Source of the DNA: a bacterium
Lineage (GTDB): Bacteria > Orphanbacterota > Orphanbacteria > Orphanbacterales > Orphanbacteraceae
Assembly: GCA_025782575.1 (NCBI GenBank)
Contig: JALGYY010000008.1
Location: forward strand, 44,373 to 108,372
DNA: 64,000 bases
Reading direction: 5' to 3'
The notes below the pieces were generated by a model. The model did no database searches and had not been told where the DNA came from. It saw only the letters and a program-made list of their open reading frames with translations. A program made the position numbers and the translations under genes. Shown one piece after another: positions 45,757-55,275 of the stretch. How positions within the stretch are numbered: the first letter of the stretch is position 1; each line of letters opens with the position of its first letter.

Positions 45757-47088
45757 TCAGTCGATATAGCCGAGAGCGCGAAGGCGCTTCTCGAACTCAC
45801 TCGGGAGATTGCGGGGACGGGTCGCTTCGTCTGAAAACGCTTTCGCCCAACTCCTGAGCGACTCTTCCATTTCCTGACGTTTGGCAGTCGCGTCGTCCGC
45901 CAGGTTCTTCCGCTCTCCCGGATCGGCCATCAGATCGAAAAGCTCCATCGTCGATGTCTGCCGATGGACCGCAAGCTTCCAGCCATCCCGCCGAGTCATC
46001 ATGGAACCATCCTCGAGTAGAGAGAACGTAGGCAAACTCCTCTCGATCCCCCCTCCCGCCAGGCTACCGGCGAAACTCCGACCTTCGAAAGAGTCGGGCA
46101 TCGGCACATCCAGAAGTTTAAGCAGCGTCGGCGCAAGATCGATCAGGCGGGCGTCTCCCTCGACCACACTTCCCGCGGGAATGTGCGGGCCTGACAGAAT
46201 AGTCGGGACGTGAAGACCGGCCTCATAGAGAAAACGGCCGTGGCCGATATAACGGTGATGCTCGTAGAAGTCTTCCCCGTGGTCTGCAGCGAGTACCACG
46301 ATCGTCCGCTCGGTCAGCCCCGACTGCTCCAACCGGGCAAGCACCTTCCCGATTTCGCGATCGACGAACGAGATCTCGCCATCATAAAGAGCGAGTGAAC
46401 TCGCCAGTTCCTCCGGCCCCAGCTCGATTTCCCTCCGGAAGACATCGCTGAACTGGACCATGCTGGACAGACCATCGGACGATCCACCGTGCATCGAGTC
46501 ATATGGAGGGGGTGGCGAATAGTCCTGATGGGGGTCCCAGAAGTGGATCCAGCCGAAAAACGGTTCCTCAGTCTCTCCACTGAACCAGTCCTCGACCCGC
46601 CCGGACACCTCATCGGCTGTTCCAAAGCCAACGGAGGGGAGATTGCCCGGCTCCGGCGACGCCCCGTTATATTGGTGAAACCCCTGCTCCAGCCCCCTTC
46701 CCTGCGACGGTACGCCGTATGCCACCGCCATTGTGCGATAGCCCGCCCCGGCCAGAACCTCGGCCAGAGTGGTCTCTTCGGAAGCCAGATGGTCCCTGTT
46801 ACCATAGAGTCCCGAGTCATGGGGGAGCCGGGAGCTGAAAAGAGAGGCGAGGCTAGGAATTGTGGCGGGAATCTGGGTTGTCACGTTGGAAATCATGACG
46901 CCCGACCGAGCCAGGCGATCGATTGACGGCGTGCTCGCTCCTCTGTTTCCGTAACAACCCAATCGGTCGGCGCGCAGTGTGTCGATAGTTACGAGAAGCA
47001 AGTTGTAGCGCAGCTTTTCTGATGCACATCCTGGAAACCCGCATGCAATAAGGGCGCACAGTGCACAAGCAATTCTGAATCGTTTCAT
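45757..47088 (-). CDS. Sulfatase-family lipoprotein (alkaline phosphatase superfamily)
   Basis: 443 residues; signal peptide MKRFRIACALCALIACGFPG with Cys about 21 as lipid-modified residue (FPGC). The PF00884 fold shows LLLVTIDTLRADRLGCYGN (metal Asp), SIDRLARSGVMISNV, TQIPATIPSLASLFSSRLPH (nucleophile position Thr, not Cys/Ser-x-Pro-x-Arg) and VVLAADHGEDFYEHHRYIGH (metal Asp-His). Ends LRALGYID, as does the paralog at 18.3-19.7 kb. Phosphotransferase/phosphodiesterase activity is as likely as sulfatase activity; substrate unknown. Confidence 0.85.
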   Translation of the reverse strand: MKRFRIACALCALIACGFPGCASEKLRYNLLLVTIDTLRADRLGCYGNRGASTPSIDRLARSGVMISNVTTQIPATIPSLASLFSSRLPHDSGLYGNRDHLASEETTLAEVLAGAGYRTMAVAYGVPSQGRGLEQGFHQYNGASPEPGNLPSVGFGTADEVSGRVEDWFSGETEEPFFGWIHFWDPHQDYSPPPPYDSMHGGSSDGLSSMVQFSDVFRREIELGPEELASSLALYDGEISFVDREIGKVLARLEQSGLTERTIVVLAADHGEDFYEHHRYIGHGRFLYEAGLHVPTILSGPHIPAGSVVEGDARLIDLAPTLLKLLDVPMPDSFEGRSFAGSLAGGGIERSLPTFSLLEDGSMMTRRDGWKLAVHRQTSTMELFDLMADPGERKNLADDATAKRQEMEESLRSWAKAFSDEATRPRNLPSEFEKRLRALGYID

Positions 47089-47449
47089 GGAGCGAAGGAT
47101 ACTCTCTTCCGGACTGCGGAAACAAGTGGAGTGGTTCCCGACAACATTCCGATGGAAACCATACGGTATTCATCCGGTTACCGTCTTCACCTAGGGAGTT
47201 TTGGGAAGGCGGCTTTCTAACCTCGCTATTTCTAGCGATTTACGACCTCGTTTTTTTCCTTGACACTTGTTCACAGGCACAGTACTTTTCGGCGGGCTTT
47301 GACAATGAAGCGTGGAGGCGGGTTTGTCCCCTATCCGGCGACATTCATACCCGTTCCACAAAGAGGAAGTTAATGTTGATGTATCGGAATCCTCCGCATA
47401 TCGGAAGGGTCTCTCCGATGCGTTGCCTTCAACCATGGGAGGGACCAAC
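47089..47449. other. 361-base region with promoter and long leader of the beta-barrel gene
   Basis: It lies between divergent genes. The plus-strand promoter is listed separately; the leader before the barrel gene's ATG is about 155 bases. The left part contains a TCGCT/AGCGA hairpin at about 47.22 kb. No gene seen. Confidence 0.5.
47260..47288 (+). promoter_or_regulatory. Strong sigma70-type promoter of the beta-barrel protein gene
   Basis: TTGACA, exact 17-base spacer, TACTTT; the best -35/-10 pair seen in the window, preceded by an AT-rich run (TTTTTTTCC). It would give a leader of about 155 bases before the ATG at 47450. Confidence 0.7.
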
Positions 47450-48067
47450 ATGAAGAAGGCGGTTGTTTTCGCAGCTGCGGCTATCCTGCTTATGGCAGGT
47501 TCGGCAGTAGCCAATGGCGGCAGCAATGCACTAATGTTCGGATTTGACGGCCTCAGCTCGCTGGGCGTCGATCCGATCGAATCGGGTTTCATCGGTGGCA
47601 AAATGGCCATGGGTGACGGCCAGTACGTGATCGGCATGGTCGAACTCGGTTACGAGAAAATCACCGACGAAGCAGATGGCAGCGGTTTCGAGCCGGAAGA
47701 TACTGAGACTGCGATCGGCCTCGGAATCGGCCTGCAGAAGAACCTGGGCGAGAATGATGGCGTAGTACCCTACGTCGGCGCCATGGGACACTTCGAATGG
47801 TTCCAGGACAAGTCGGAGCCGTCGGACGGCACCGAGATCAAAGAAACCATCACGACCATCGGCGTGAGCGGTCTGGTCGGTTTCGAGTACTTCCTTCGCG
47901 AGTGGTTCTCCCTCGGCGGGAACTACACCTTCGGATTCGACTACGCGAAGGTGAAGGACGAGACGGACACCCCCGGCGGCTCCACTGAGTCGGAAGCCAG
48001 TGGTTGGGCGGTCGGCCCGTTCAGCACGATGCACGCGATTGCCACAGTTTACTTTGGTGATGAGTAG
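47450..48067 (+). CDS. Outer-membrane beta-barrel protein
   Basis: 205 residues from the ATG with GGGAGGG at 6 bases. Signal peptide MKKAVVFAAAAILLMAGSAV. The rest alternates amphipathic strands with acidic loops (GQYVIGMVELGYEKITDEAD, DTETAIGLGIGLQKNLGE, GVSGLVGFEYFLREWFSLGG, GFDYAKVKDETDT) and ends WAVGPFSTMHAIATVYFGDE. Glycine/aromatic pattern of an eight-strand barrel. No specific function visible; a strong promoter suggests an abundant protein. Confidence 0.82.
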   Translation: MKKAVVFAAAAILLMAGSAVANGGSNALMFGFDGLSSLGVDPIESGFIGGKMAMGDGQYVIGMVELGYEKITDEADGSGFEPEDTETAIGLGIGLQKNLGENDGVVPYVGAMGHFEWFQDKSEPSDGTEIKETITTIGVSGLVGFEYFLREWFSLGGNYTFGFDYAKVKDETDTPGGSTESEASGWAVGPFSTMHAIATVYFGDE

Positions 48068-48091
48068 ATAGACTGACAGCAGTAAGTACCA

Positions 48092-48123
48092 GCCCCTCGG
48101 GACATTGTCCCGGGGGGTTTTCT
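48092..48123 (+). terminator. Rho-independent terminator of the beta-barrel gene
   Basis: CCCCTCGGGAC / GTCCCGGGGGG stem with a 3-base loop (one G-T pair) followed by TTTTCTT. Confidence 0.85.
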
Positions 48124-48264
48124 TGTAGCATCTGGTGGCGAAGCAACCGTATTGACTCCAGCGCTGCCTTTGCTCCAACTCGTCTCCTTCAGCTCAACTC
48201 TATGCCCGGGCGACTTCGTGGTCTGACTGCGTAGCACCGCCCTGAAAGTAATCGCCGGCATAGC

Positions 48265-48300
48265 AAGAGGCCGGCCAGCAATTCCGCCGGCCGGCCTCTT
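48265..48300 (-). terminator. GC-rich inverted repeat, possible terminator of the Asp-rich lipoprotein gene
   Basis: Perfect 12-bp arms AAGAGGCCGGCC/GGCCGGCCTCTT with 12-base loop just after the minus-strand gene. There is no long U-tract after it. Confidence 0.55.
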
Positions 48301-48326
48301 ATCCAGCTGATCAACTCCCGGTCTGA

Positions 48327-49406
48327 TTACTTCTGCAGCGCCTCGATCGCCGCTCGGATCATCGCCGGCGCGCCGGAACGCTTCCCGGGGCAGAAGCTCG
48401 GTGTCGACGAGATCTTCGTCGCGGTCCCAGTAATATTGGTGCAAAAGTCCGGAATTTCCGGTGGGCAGCCCGCCCCGATGATTGTGGTTGTGTTCCCTGA
48501 GTAGGTCCAGCCGTCAGCGGTTCTCGTAATCGTCATATCAGAGTTCGATGTCGTCGTGCACCCATTGGAGGTGTTCTCAGACGAGCAGACGGCGCGGACT
48601 TCATTGATGTCGTCAAACGTGATCGTACATTCCTGGTTTGGGTCATCGCCGACGTCTTCCAGGAGGTCGTCGGGACAGACGCTGAACTCAGACTCCTGGG
48701 TCTGCTCAAAGCCGGACGTGCAATCCGTAAACGTGAACTCGAGACGATACTCTCCGACCCAATCAGCCGGCACGTTATTCCCGATGACATCGTCATCATC
48801 ATCGTCGCCCACTACGTCATCATCGTCATCGCCAACTACGTCATCATCATCGTCATCGTCGCCCGATGACATGCAATCCTCCGGGGTGGAACTCACCTGG
48901 GTGAGTGTCCCCTCGTAGGTATAGTTGATCTCCTCGATTTCCTCCGGGCAATCACCCTCGATCACAGTGGCCATCGTTCGCGTATAGGTGATCGTGGTGC
49001 CGTTGACCTGGCCATCCAGTGTGTAGACGAAGCTCGCCTCGCAACCAGGGTCCCCCGGGATCGATAAAAAACTGAACTCACATTCATAGGAGACATCGTT
49101 ACCCAGGAAGAGCCAGGGGCACTCGTCATTCGGGTTGAAGATGTCGGTGAAACCCTCAGGACAGATATTGAGGAAGACATCACCGCTGGTACCGGCGTTC
49201 TTCCCCTGCACCATCTCTTCGGTCCCTTGCCATGTCCCCTGCCATTGAAGGGGAGCGGCCATCGTGCCGGTAGTTCCCCCATCTCCGCTGTCGTCGTCGT
49301 CGCCTCCCGCGTTGGCCGGGTTGTCATCATCACCACAACCGACAGCCATGAAGAGAGCGGCGATCATGGCAAACATCACCAAAAAAGGCGTTTTTCGTCT
49401 GAACAT
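48327..49406 (-). CDS. Lipoprotein with two related domains joined by an aspartate-rich repeat
   Basis: 359 residues. Signal peptide FRRKTPFLVMFAMIAALFMA with Cys about 24 (AVGC), then a GDDD-rich stretch. Two similar domains of about 110 residues (first starting LQWQGTWQGTEEMVQGKN, second AEWVGEYRLEFTFTD-like) share LNICPEGFTDI / FSVCPDDLLED and TYTRTM / MTITRTADGW / TKISST patterns, with paired cysteines. Between them (about residues 182-215) lies a DDDD-VVG repeat, from DNA made of GTCATCATC-type units. Acidic Asp-rich linkers can bind calcium. Function unknown; surface lipoprotein. Confidence 0.75.
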   Translation of the reverse strand: MFRRKTPFLVMFAMIAALFMAVGCGDDDNPANAGGDDDDSGDGGTTGTMAAPLQWQGTWQGTEEMVQGKNAGTSGDVFLNICPEGFTDIFNPNDECPWLFLGNDVSYECEFSFLSIPGDPGCEASFVYTLDGQVNGTTITYTRTMATVIEGDCPEEIEEINYTYEGTLTQVSSTPEDCMSSGDDDDDDDVVGDDDDDVVGDDDDDDVIGNNVPADWVGEYRLEFTFTDCTSGFEQTQESEFSVCPDDLLEDVGDDPNQECTITFDDINEVRAVCSSENTSNGCTTTSNSDMTITRTADGWTYSGNTTTIIGAGCPPEIPDFCTNITGTATKISSTPSFCPGKRSGAPAMIRAAIEALQK

Positions 49407-49566
49407 ACATTCTCCTTTGCTGGAGTCCGGGGTCCGGGGCTACTGAAGCATCTCTGTCAGGATGAGCCGACAGGATAGCGCAGGATTGTTAATCCGTCCA
49501 GAATTCCGGTATGGAATCCATTGAGTCGCTCAGCCAGTTCGAGTACGTTCGGGATGGAGGTTACCC

Positions 49567-50634
49567 ATGCCGGTTGAATTGCAATCGCTTCTCGACTCGA
49601 TCAACAGCCAACCCATGATTCGAGGTTCGAGTATTCTCGCCTGCGCCATTCTGGCAGCGTTTCTCGCGAACTGGATCTTCACCCGATTGCTTCATCAGAT
49701 CGCGAAAAGGACCGTATCCGACGTCGATGATCAGATCTTCAATATTCTGCACCGGCCAGTTTTCTGGACTTTTCTTCTTCTGGGAGTCTCATTCTCGCTC
49801 CAGCCGATCGGGCTGATCGACCGTCCGGCGGAGATCATTCGATCGGTAGCCAAGACGACTCTGATCCTGCTGTGGGCGACCGCCACGATCAGGCTGATCC
49901 GAACGCTGGCGAGAGCTCTTGCCGCCAAACCATCGGCGCACGGAATGATCCAGACACGTACGATTCCGCTTATCGACAACCTGGCGCTCGCGGCGATTAT
50001 TGTCGGCTCGCTTTATTCGATTCTTGTGGGCTGGCAGATCGATGTGACCGGTTTCGTCGCATCGGCCGGAATCATGGGTCTCGCCATCGGGTTCGCAGCC
50101 AAAGACACGCTGGCCAATCTTTTCTCGGGGATCTTCATCATCGTCGATGCGCCGTATCAACTTGGCGACTACATCAATCTGGATTCCGGGGAACGGGGCA
50201 TGGTGACCCACATCGGCCTTCGGAGCACGAGGCTCCTCACCCGTGACGATGTGGAAATCATCGTGCCGAACTCGGTGATCGGAAATGCAAAGATCATCAA
50301 TGAAACTCAGGGACCTTACAAGAAAGTACGGATAAAAATTTCGGTCGGTGTTTCCTATAACGAAAGAATAGAGAAAGTCGAAGAGATCCTGCTCCGGCTC
50401 GCCGAGAAAGAGGATCATGTGTGCAGTGATCCGGCGCCCCGTGTTCGATTCCGTCGATTCGGCGCTTCAAGCCTGGACTTCGATCTCCTGGTGTGGATCA
50501 AGGAGCCGGAACTTCGCGGGTTCGTTACCCATAGCATGCTGACCCATGTCTACAATGCCTTTCGAGATGCCGGGATCGAGATCCCCTATTCCAAGCAGGA
50601 CATTTATATCAAGGAGCTTCCCGAGAGGGAGTAG
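49567..50634 (+). CDS. Small-conductance mechanosensitive channel (MscS family)
   Basis: 355 residues; GGAGG six bases before the ATG. Membrane segments about 18-35, 60-80, 90-110 and 138-185; the pore-lining helix is SAGIMGLAIGFAAKDTLANL, followed by FSGIFIIVDAPYQLGDYINL and the beta-domain ERGMVTHIGLRSTRLLTRDD and VEIIVPNSVIGNAKIINET. Releases osmolytes when the membrane is stretched. Stands alone in the plus orientation. Confidence 0.92.
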   Translation: MPVELQSLLDSINSQPMIRGSSILACAILAAFLANWIFTRLLHQIAKRTVSDVDDQIFNILHRPVFWTFLLLGVSFSLQPIGLIDRPAEIIRSVAKTTLILLWATATIRLIRTLARALAAKPSAHGMIQTRTIPLIDNLALAAIIVGSLYSILVGWQIDVTGFVASAGIMGLAIGFAAKDTLANLFSGIFIIVDAPYQLGDYINLDSGERGMVTHIGLRSTRLLTRDDVEIIVPNSVIGNAKIINETQGPYKKVRIKISVGVSYNERIEKVEEILLRLAEKEDHVCSDPAPRVRFRRFGASSLDFDLLVWIKEPELRGFVTHSMLTHVYNAFRDAGIEIPYSKQDIYIKELPERE

Positions 50635-50638
50635 CGAT

Positions 50639-52603
50639 TCAGGGCTTCAAACCGATTCTCTCCAGCGCCTTCCGTGGATTCGCATATGACGGTTCAAGGG
50701 TCAGCGCCTGCCGGTACAAGAGGGCGGCCGCCTCCCGATCTCCCTCTCCCTCCCTCACCTTACCCAGGTTGAATATCGCCTTTACATAATCCGGGCTGCT
50801 CACCCGTATCGCTTCGAATACCCGCGCCGCCTCTTCCAGATCACCCATCTTGTAGTGACAGAGACCGATGTTGTTTTGAAGACTCCGGGTAATTTCCCGA
50901 TCACCCGCTCCCTGATACTCCGTAAGAAGATCCCTGAATCCGGCAAGCGCCCCTTCGAAGTCACCGGCGCTGTAGAGATCAGCCACCTGAAGCAATGTTT
51001 CGGTCTTCGGGTCGAGCGGCCGATCACCCCTGTCATACTGACCGGGCAGCCGGTACTTGCGACTGAGCTCATAATAGTGAACCGACTCCTGATCGTTCCC
51101 CTGCCGACTCGCCAGATCAGCGAGCGCTTCATAAGCCGGCCCGAAGTGAGGATCGATTGCAAGAGACCTTTCGAGCATCCGCCTGGCGTTTTCGTAGTCT
51201 CCCGAATCCTTGTAGAGCGTTCCGAAGTTCAGATAGTCCACTCGCTTCAACGACTGGGCTTTCAGAAGGGGAACGCGATAGTTGCAGAACACGCCGAGCG
51301 CAATCAGTGCCGCCAGAGATAGTGGGAGCGTCCTTTCCAGTCGACCGCTCTTTGCGAGCCTCCGAATCGAATCGAAAAGAGCGAACGCCCCATGAGACGC
51401 GAACAGGATGAGCACCGGAACGGCGGGAATCCTGTACTCGGCAGAGACGAAAAACAACACGCAAGTGGCGAGATAGACCGAGATATGAAGATAGAGAATC
51501 GAATGCTCCCGCCATCGACTGCGCGCGAAGAACATCCCGAGTAGTGCGAAGGGGGCCACCATGCCGAACGTAAGCGGCAGAAGACGAAGGATCCAGGAGA
51601 AGTCCCTGGCAAAATAGTAGTTCAGATTGGTCGGCGACTCGGTTCGATTCCAGAAGAAGTAAAACTTCCGCGCCGCCAGCCTGATTTCCTGCAGAGGGTT
51701 CTGACGGGCGAACCGCCACCCCTCGCTGAATAGATAGCGTGCGCTCTCAGCCACTGTCACCGGCCGGCCCATGATTTTTGATACAGCGGCCTTGGTCCCC
51801 CCCACCTCCCCCTCGAAGCTCGCGCTGCCGATAAACTCAGGCAATGTATAGAGCCCGTTGGCGTGCTCGTTATGACCGATATAAAACGCCGCATAGTTGG
51901 CGGATACGGGAACGACTCTTTTCTCGACCAGGTAGTTACGAGCCGAAACGAGCAGCAGTAGACTGGCGGCTCCCCCGGCGAAAAGCGCGCCATGAATCAG
52001 AGCCTTCCGAAGAGTCTTCTGATTGAGCCGGAAAAACAGGAAGGCGAACGGGACGAGCAGGACGGCGTTTCCTCGTCCGAGTGACGCCAGCCCCAGCAGA
52101 AGCCCGGCGATGAGCGTCTTTTTCCACCCTGGCGAAGAACGGTACAATTCCAGAGCTACCAGCATGGTGAGAACGAGAAAGTCGATGAGCGCGGGTGTTA
52201 GAATCGCCCCGCTATAGAATAGGAAGGGACCGTAGATCGCGGCGATGATGCCGGCCATCAGGCCGACCCGATTCGAGAAGAGTCGCGTACCGAGCCACCA
52301 GATCATGACAGCGCTCAGGCTACTCAAGACCGCCTGAACCATCGGCACGAGGGCAATCTCTCCACCCCCCAGCCTGTAAAAAACAGCAAGAAACCAAGGG
52401 TAGAGAATGTTCATCGAGTAAATATCTTCTCCACGAAACTCTCCAGCCATGATCATTCGCGCAAAACGATCGTACGTTTCAGAGTCGATCAGAAGGAGGT
52501 CGGCGACCGGAGTCCCTTTGATTTCAATCAGATACGCGATTCGAAGTAGAAGAGCGAGGAGGAACACGCCCCCTCCTGCCGGAATTGCCCTCAGTCTTCC
52601 CAT
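50639..52603 (-). CDS. Glycosyltransferase family 39-like membrane protein with TPR tail
   Basis: 654 residues. About ten membrane segments in residues 1-450 (GGGVFLLALLLRIAYLIEIK; DSETYDRFARMIMAGEFRG with the Asp-Glu of the PMT/ArnT-like loop; VPMVQAVLSSLSAVMIWWLG; LTFGMVAPFALLGMFF). Residues about 470-654 are TPR repeats (LNFGTLYKDSGDYENARRML, GLCHYKMGDLEEAARVFEAI). It would use a lipid-linked sugar donor to glycosylate proteins or lipids at the outer face of the inner membrane. The converging stop is 4 bases from the MscS stop. Confidence 0.8.
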   Translation of the reverse strand: MGRLRAIPAGGGVFLLALLLRIAYLIEIKGTPVADLLLIDSETYDRFARMIMAGEFRGEDIYSMNILYPWFLAVFYRLGGGEIALVPMVQAVLSSLSAVMIWWLGTRLFSNRVGLMAGIIAAIYGPFLFYSGAILTPALIDFLVLTMLVALELYRSSPGWKKTLIAGLLLGLASLGRGNAVLLVPFAFLFFRLNQKTLRKALIHGALFAGGAASLLLLVSARNYLVEKRVVPVSANYAAFYIGHNEHANGLYTLPEFIGSASFEGEVGGTKAAVSKIMGRPVTVAESARYLFSEGWRFARQNPLQEIRLAARKFYFFWNRTESPTNLNYYFARDFSWILRLLPLTFGMVAPFALLGMFFARSRWREHSILYLHISVYLATCVLFFVSAEYRIPAVPVLILFASHGAFALFDSIRRLAKSGRLERTLPLSLAALIALGVFCNYRVPLLKAQSLKRVDYLNFGTLYKDSGDYENARRMLERSLAIDPHFGPAYEALADLASRQGNDQESVHYYELSRKYRLPGQYDRGDRPLDPKTETLLQVADLYSAGDFEGALAGFRDLLTEYQGAGDREITRSLQNNIGLCHYKMGDLEEAARVFEAIRVSSPDYVKAIFNLGKVREGEGDREAAALLYRQALTLEPSYANPRKALERIGLKP

Positions 52604-52695
52604 TCTGCTCCTGCCGTTTCCGTGTCGATCACTTCAGTTGGTATAGCTCTTTAAGTGAACTATTTAAAACACTTTCGGTCACTTGAGGCTTTTGG

Positions 52696-52701
52696 TATAC
52701 T
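52696..52701 (+). promoter_or_regulatory. Extended -10 promoter element before choice-of-anchor B gene 1
   Basis: TGGTATACT fits the TGnTATAAT extended -10; the -35 position (TTTCGG) is poor. Leader about 70 bases. Confidence 0.4.
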
Positions 52702-52780
52702 AGCCAGTGATAAGTGCCTCCCCCGGCAGTCTCCCCAGATTAGCCAAGCCTTTATTCTCAAGCAGACGGAGGAATATGCT

Positions 52781-55162
52781 GTGCTGCGTACAATCATGAT
52801 CGGGACCATTCTTGCGGTGCTACTGATTTTACCTGTAGCCGCCGACGCTCAGCTGAACGTGACATTGCTGTCGAACAAAGACGACAAGCCGGTTAACAAC
52901 TATAACGACTGCTGGGGCTATTCGGCCGGCGGCCGCGAATATGCCATCATCGGGTATACAGCCGGAACGCTCTTCTACGACGTGACCGTGCCGACCGCCC
53001 CCGTTCTCGTAGGCGATGTCGTGGGAGTCAACTCCGTCTGGCGTGACATGAAGACGAACGGCACCTACTGCTATATCGTCACCGAGGGTGGCGGCGGCGG
53101 GATGCAGGTGGTCGATCTCAGCTTCCTGCCCGACAGCGTATCGCTCGTCAACAAGGTCGCCGCCTTCACGGCTCATAATATTTACGTCGACACAGGCACG
53201 CAGCGCGCGTACGTCTGCGGAATCGGCAACACGACGCGCATATACGACGTCGGCGCCAACGCCGTTTCCCCCCCTCTCCTCGGCTCGTACAGTGATCTCT
53301 ATATCCACGATCTGTTTGTGCAGGGCGATACGATGTACTGCGGCAACATCAGCAACTCCAAATTCACGATCCTGGATGCCAGAAATGTCGGGGCAATCGA
53401 TACACTGGCGGCTGTAAGCTACGGTCATTCGAGCCACGCCACCTGGCTTCTCGAAGGTGACAACTCCATTCTTCTTACTGCAGACGAGGAGTCCGGCGGC
53501 ATCATCCGTGCCTGGGACATCTCCAACTACGCAAGCATCACCGAGCTCGGCTCCTATGCATCGGGTTCCGGCACATCGGTTCACAATATTTTTTCAATCG
53601 GAGACAACGTCTACTCTTCCTATTACACGGAAGGCCTTCGGATCGCGAACTTCACCGATCCGACGAGTCCTGTCGAGGTCGGGTCCTACGATACGTTCCC
53701 CGGAAGCGGGCTCTTCGACGGTGCCTGGGGATGTTATCCCTTCCTGCCGTCCGGAACGATCATCATCAGCGATGTGGCGACCGGACTCTATCTCCTCGAC
53801 TTCACCGCGCCGGGGGTGATCGCCGGCACCGTATCCGATACGGGCAGCACTCCCGTCGCATTGGCCGACGTTTCGGTTCCATCCGAGCCCTCCAATGCCG
53901 TTACCAACTCGGCCGGTGGTTATGTTCTCACCTCGAGCCCGGGAACACCCAGCGTCATCACATCGGCATTCGGGTTCGTGAGCGACACGACTGCCGTATC
54001 CGTTTCGGCCGGAGTTACGACGACTCATGATGTGGGCCTTGTCCCACTGCCGGGATCATCGATTCTTGGCATCGTGAGCGCTTCGGGAGGGGGCGGAGTA
54101 CTGGAAAACGCCGATGTAACGATCATCGGCGAGGCTCGTTCCGATCTTTCCGATGCCGGCGGTGAGTATCAGCTCGACTTCATTCCGGCCGGTGTTCATC
54201 TGGTAGCGGCTTCGCTGTTCGGATACGACCCCGATACCGTACAGGTGACTGTCGTGGACGGTGTTCCCCAGATCGCCGACTTCTCACTGATCCCCTGGTT
54301 CCTCACATTGCGAATGGAAGACGGCGAGAATCGCGGCTGGACCAGAATAGCGCCGGACGATGACGCGACCACAGGGATCTGGATCCGCCGTGATCCGAAC
54401 GGAACGGGCGGGGGCCAAGTGCAGACTGAAGACGATCACACTCCCGATCCCGGTTTCAAATGCTACGTCACCGGCAACGCAGCCCCTGGCTCCAGCATCG
54501 GTCTGGACGATGTCGATGGGGGCAAGACGACCCTTTTCACCAAGGTCTACGATCTGACCAGCCTGACCAATCCCGAGATTATCTACCATCGGTGGTTCTC
54601 CAACAATGCCGGCGCCAACCCTAACATCGAGCCGTTTGTGGTTCACATATCCAATGATTCGGGGTCGACCTGGGCAACTGTCGAGAGCACAACCGTGAAC
54701 GAGAACTTCTGGAAGGAAATCCGGTTCAAGGTGAGTGATTTCGTGACGCCGACCAGCGAGGTCCAGGTTCGTTTCATCGCCCGTGACAACATCGGCGCGA
54801 TAATCGAGGCGGCTATCGATGACTTCGGTATTCGGGGCGACGTAGTGACAGGGATCGCAGGCAGCGAGGATGTGGTTCCCACAGGTGTGCTCCGGCTCGC
54901 CAAGAACCGTCCGAACCCGTTCAACCCGACAACCACGATTGATTTCACTATCCCAGCAAAGGGGAAGGTCAATCTCTCTATCTATGACCCGGCCGGACGA
55001 CTTGTTCGCACCCTGGTCAAGGGGTCGATGAATGAGGGACAGCATTCGGTGAACTGGACAGGGCTGGACAACAAGAATCACGCGGTCGCCAGCGGCGTCT
55101 ATTTCTATCGTCTCGACACGGGCAAAGACAAAGTAACCAGGAAGCTGACTCTGATCCGCTAG
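52781..55162 (+). CDS. Secreted choice-of-anchor B protein with CarboxypepD-like and FlgD-like domains
   Basis: 793 residues from a GTG with GGAGG at 8 bases; the start gives MLRTIMIGTILAVLLILPVA (signal peptide) and then AQLNVTLLSNKDD. Residues about 20-350 are LVIVD-type repeats (VWRDMKTNGTYCYIVTEGG, AFTAHNIYVDTGTQRAYVCG, IISDVATGLYLLDF) of the choice-of-anchor B family. Two carboxypeptidase-regulatory-like domains follow (GVIAGTVSDTGSTPVALADV, SSILGIVSASGGGGVLENAD), then a beta region containing a DTG-type lectin/MAM-like block, and a FlgD-like C-terminus (PNPFNPTTTIDFTIPAKGK, GRLVRTLVKGSMNEGQH, SGVYFYRLDTGKDKVTRK). Likely surface or extracellular; enzymatic role not visible. Confidence 0.85.
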   Translation: MLRTIMIGTILAVLLILPVAADAQLNVTLLSNKDDKPVNNYNDCWGYSAGGREYAIIGYTAGTLFYDVTVPTAPVLVGDVVGVNSVWRDMKTNGTYCYIVTEGGGGGMQVVDLSFLPDSVSLVNKVAAFTAHNIYVDTGTQRAYVCGIGNTTRIYDVGANAVSPPLLGSYSDLYIHDLFVQGDTMYCGNISNSKFTILDARNVGAIDTLAAVSYGHSSHATWLLEGDNSILLTADEESGGIIRAWDISNYASITELGSYASGSGTSVHNIFSIGDNVYSSYYTEGLRIANFTDPTSPVEVGSYDTFPGSGLFDGAWGCYPFLPSGTIIISDVATGLYLLDFTAPGVIAGTVSDTGSTPVALADVSVPSEPSNAVTNSAGGYVLTSSPGTPSVITSAFGFVSDTTAVSVSAGVTTTHDVGLVPLPGSSILGIVSASGGGGVLENADVTIIGEARSDLSDAGGEYQLDFIPAGVHLVAASLFGYDPDTVQVTVVDGVPQIADFSLIPWFLTLRMEDGENRGWTRIAPDDDATTGIWIRRDPNGTGGGQVQTEDDHTPDPGFKCYVTGNAAPGSSIGLDDVDGGKTTLFTKVYDLTSLTNPEIIYHRWFSNNAGANPNIEPFVVHISNDSGSTWATVESTTVNENFWKEIRFKVSDFVTPTSEVQVRFIARDNIGAIIEAAIDDFGIRGDVVTGIAGSEDVVPTGVLRLAKNRPNPFNPTTTIDFTIPAKGKVNLSIYDPAGRLVRTLVKGSMNEGQHSVNWTGLDNKNHAVASGVYFYRLDTGKDKVTRKLTLIR

Positions 55163-55195
55163 ATTCAGTCTGTTCCATAGGTGGCTGAGGGAATT

Positions 55196-55228
55196 CCCGG
55201 TCCGGCGACCAACCGGATCGGGATTTTC
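55196..55228 (+). terminator. Terminator after choice-of-anchor B gene 1
   Basis: CCCGGTCCGG / CCGGATCGGG stem (one G-T pair), 7-base loop, then ATTTTCTC. Confidence 0.75.
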
Positions 55229-55275
55229 TCTCCCCGGAATTTCAGACCAAACGAGAAATGATTCAGGAGGCTGCC

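Noticed and set aside
47531-48178. Minus-strand open frame of 215 codons
   Set aside because: Antisense to a clearly exported beta-barrel gene with a strong promoter and terminator.
48780-48870. Short tandem repeats of GTCATCATC type, looked like a small CRISPR or VNTR array
   Set aside because: It is an in-frame Asp-coding repeat within a lipoprotein gene; units are too short and without spacers.
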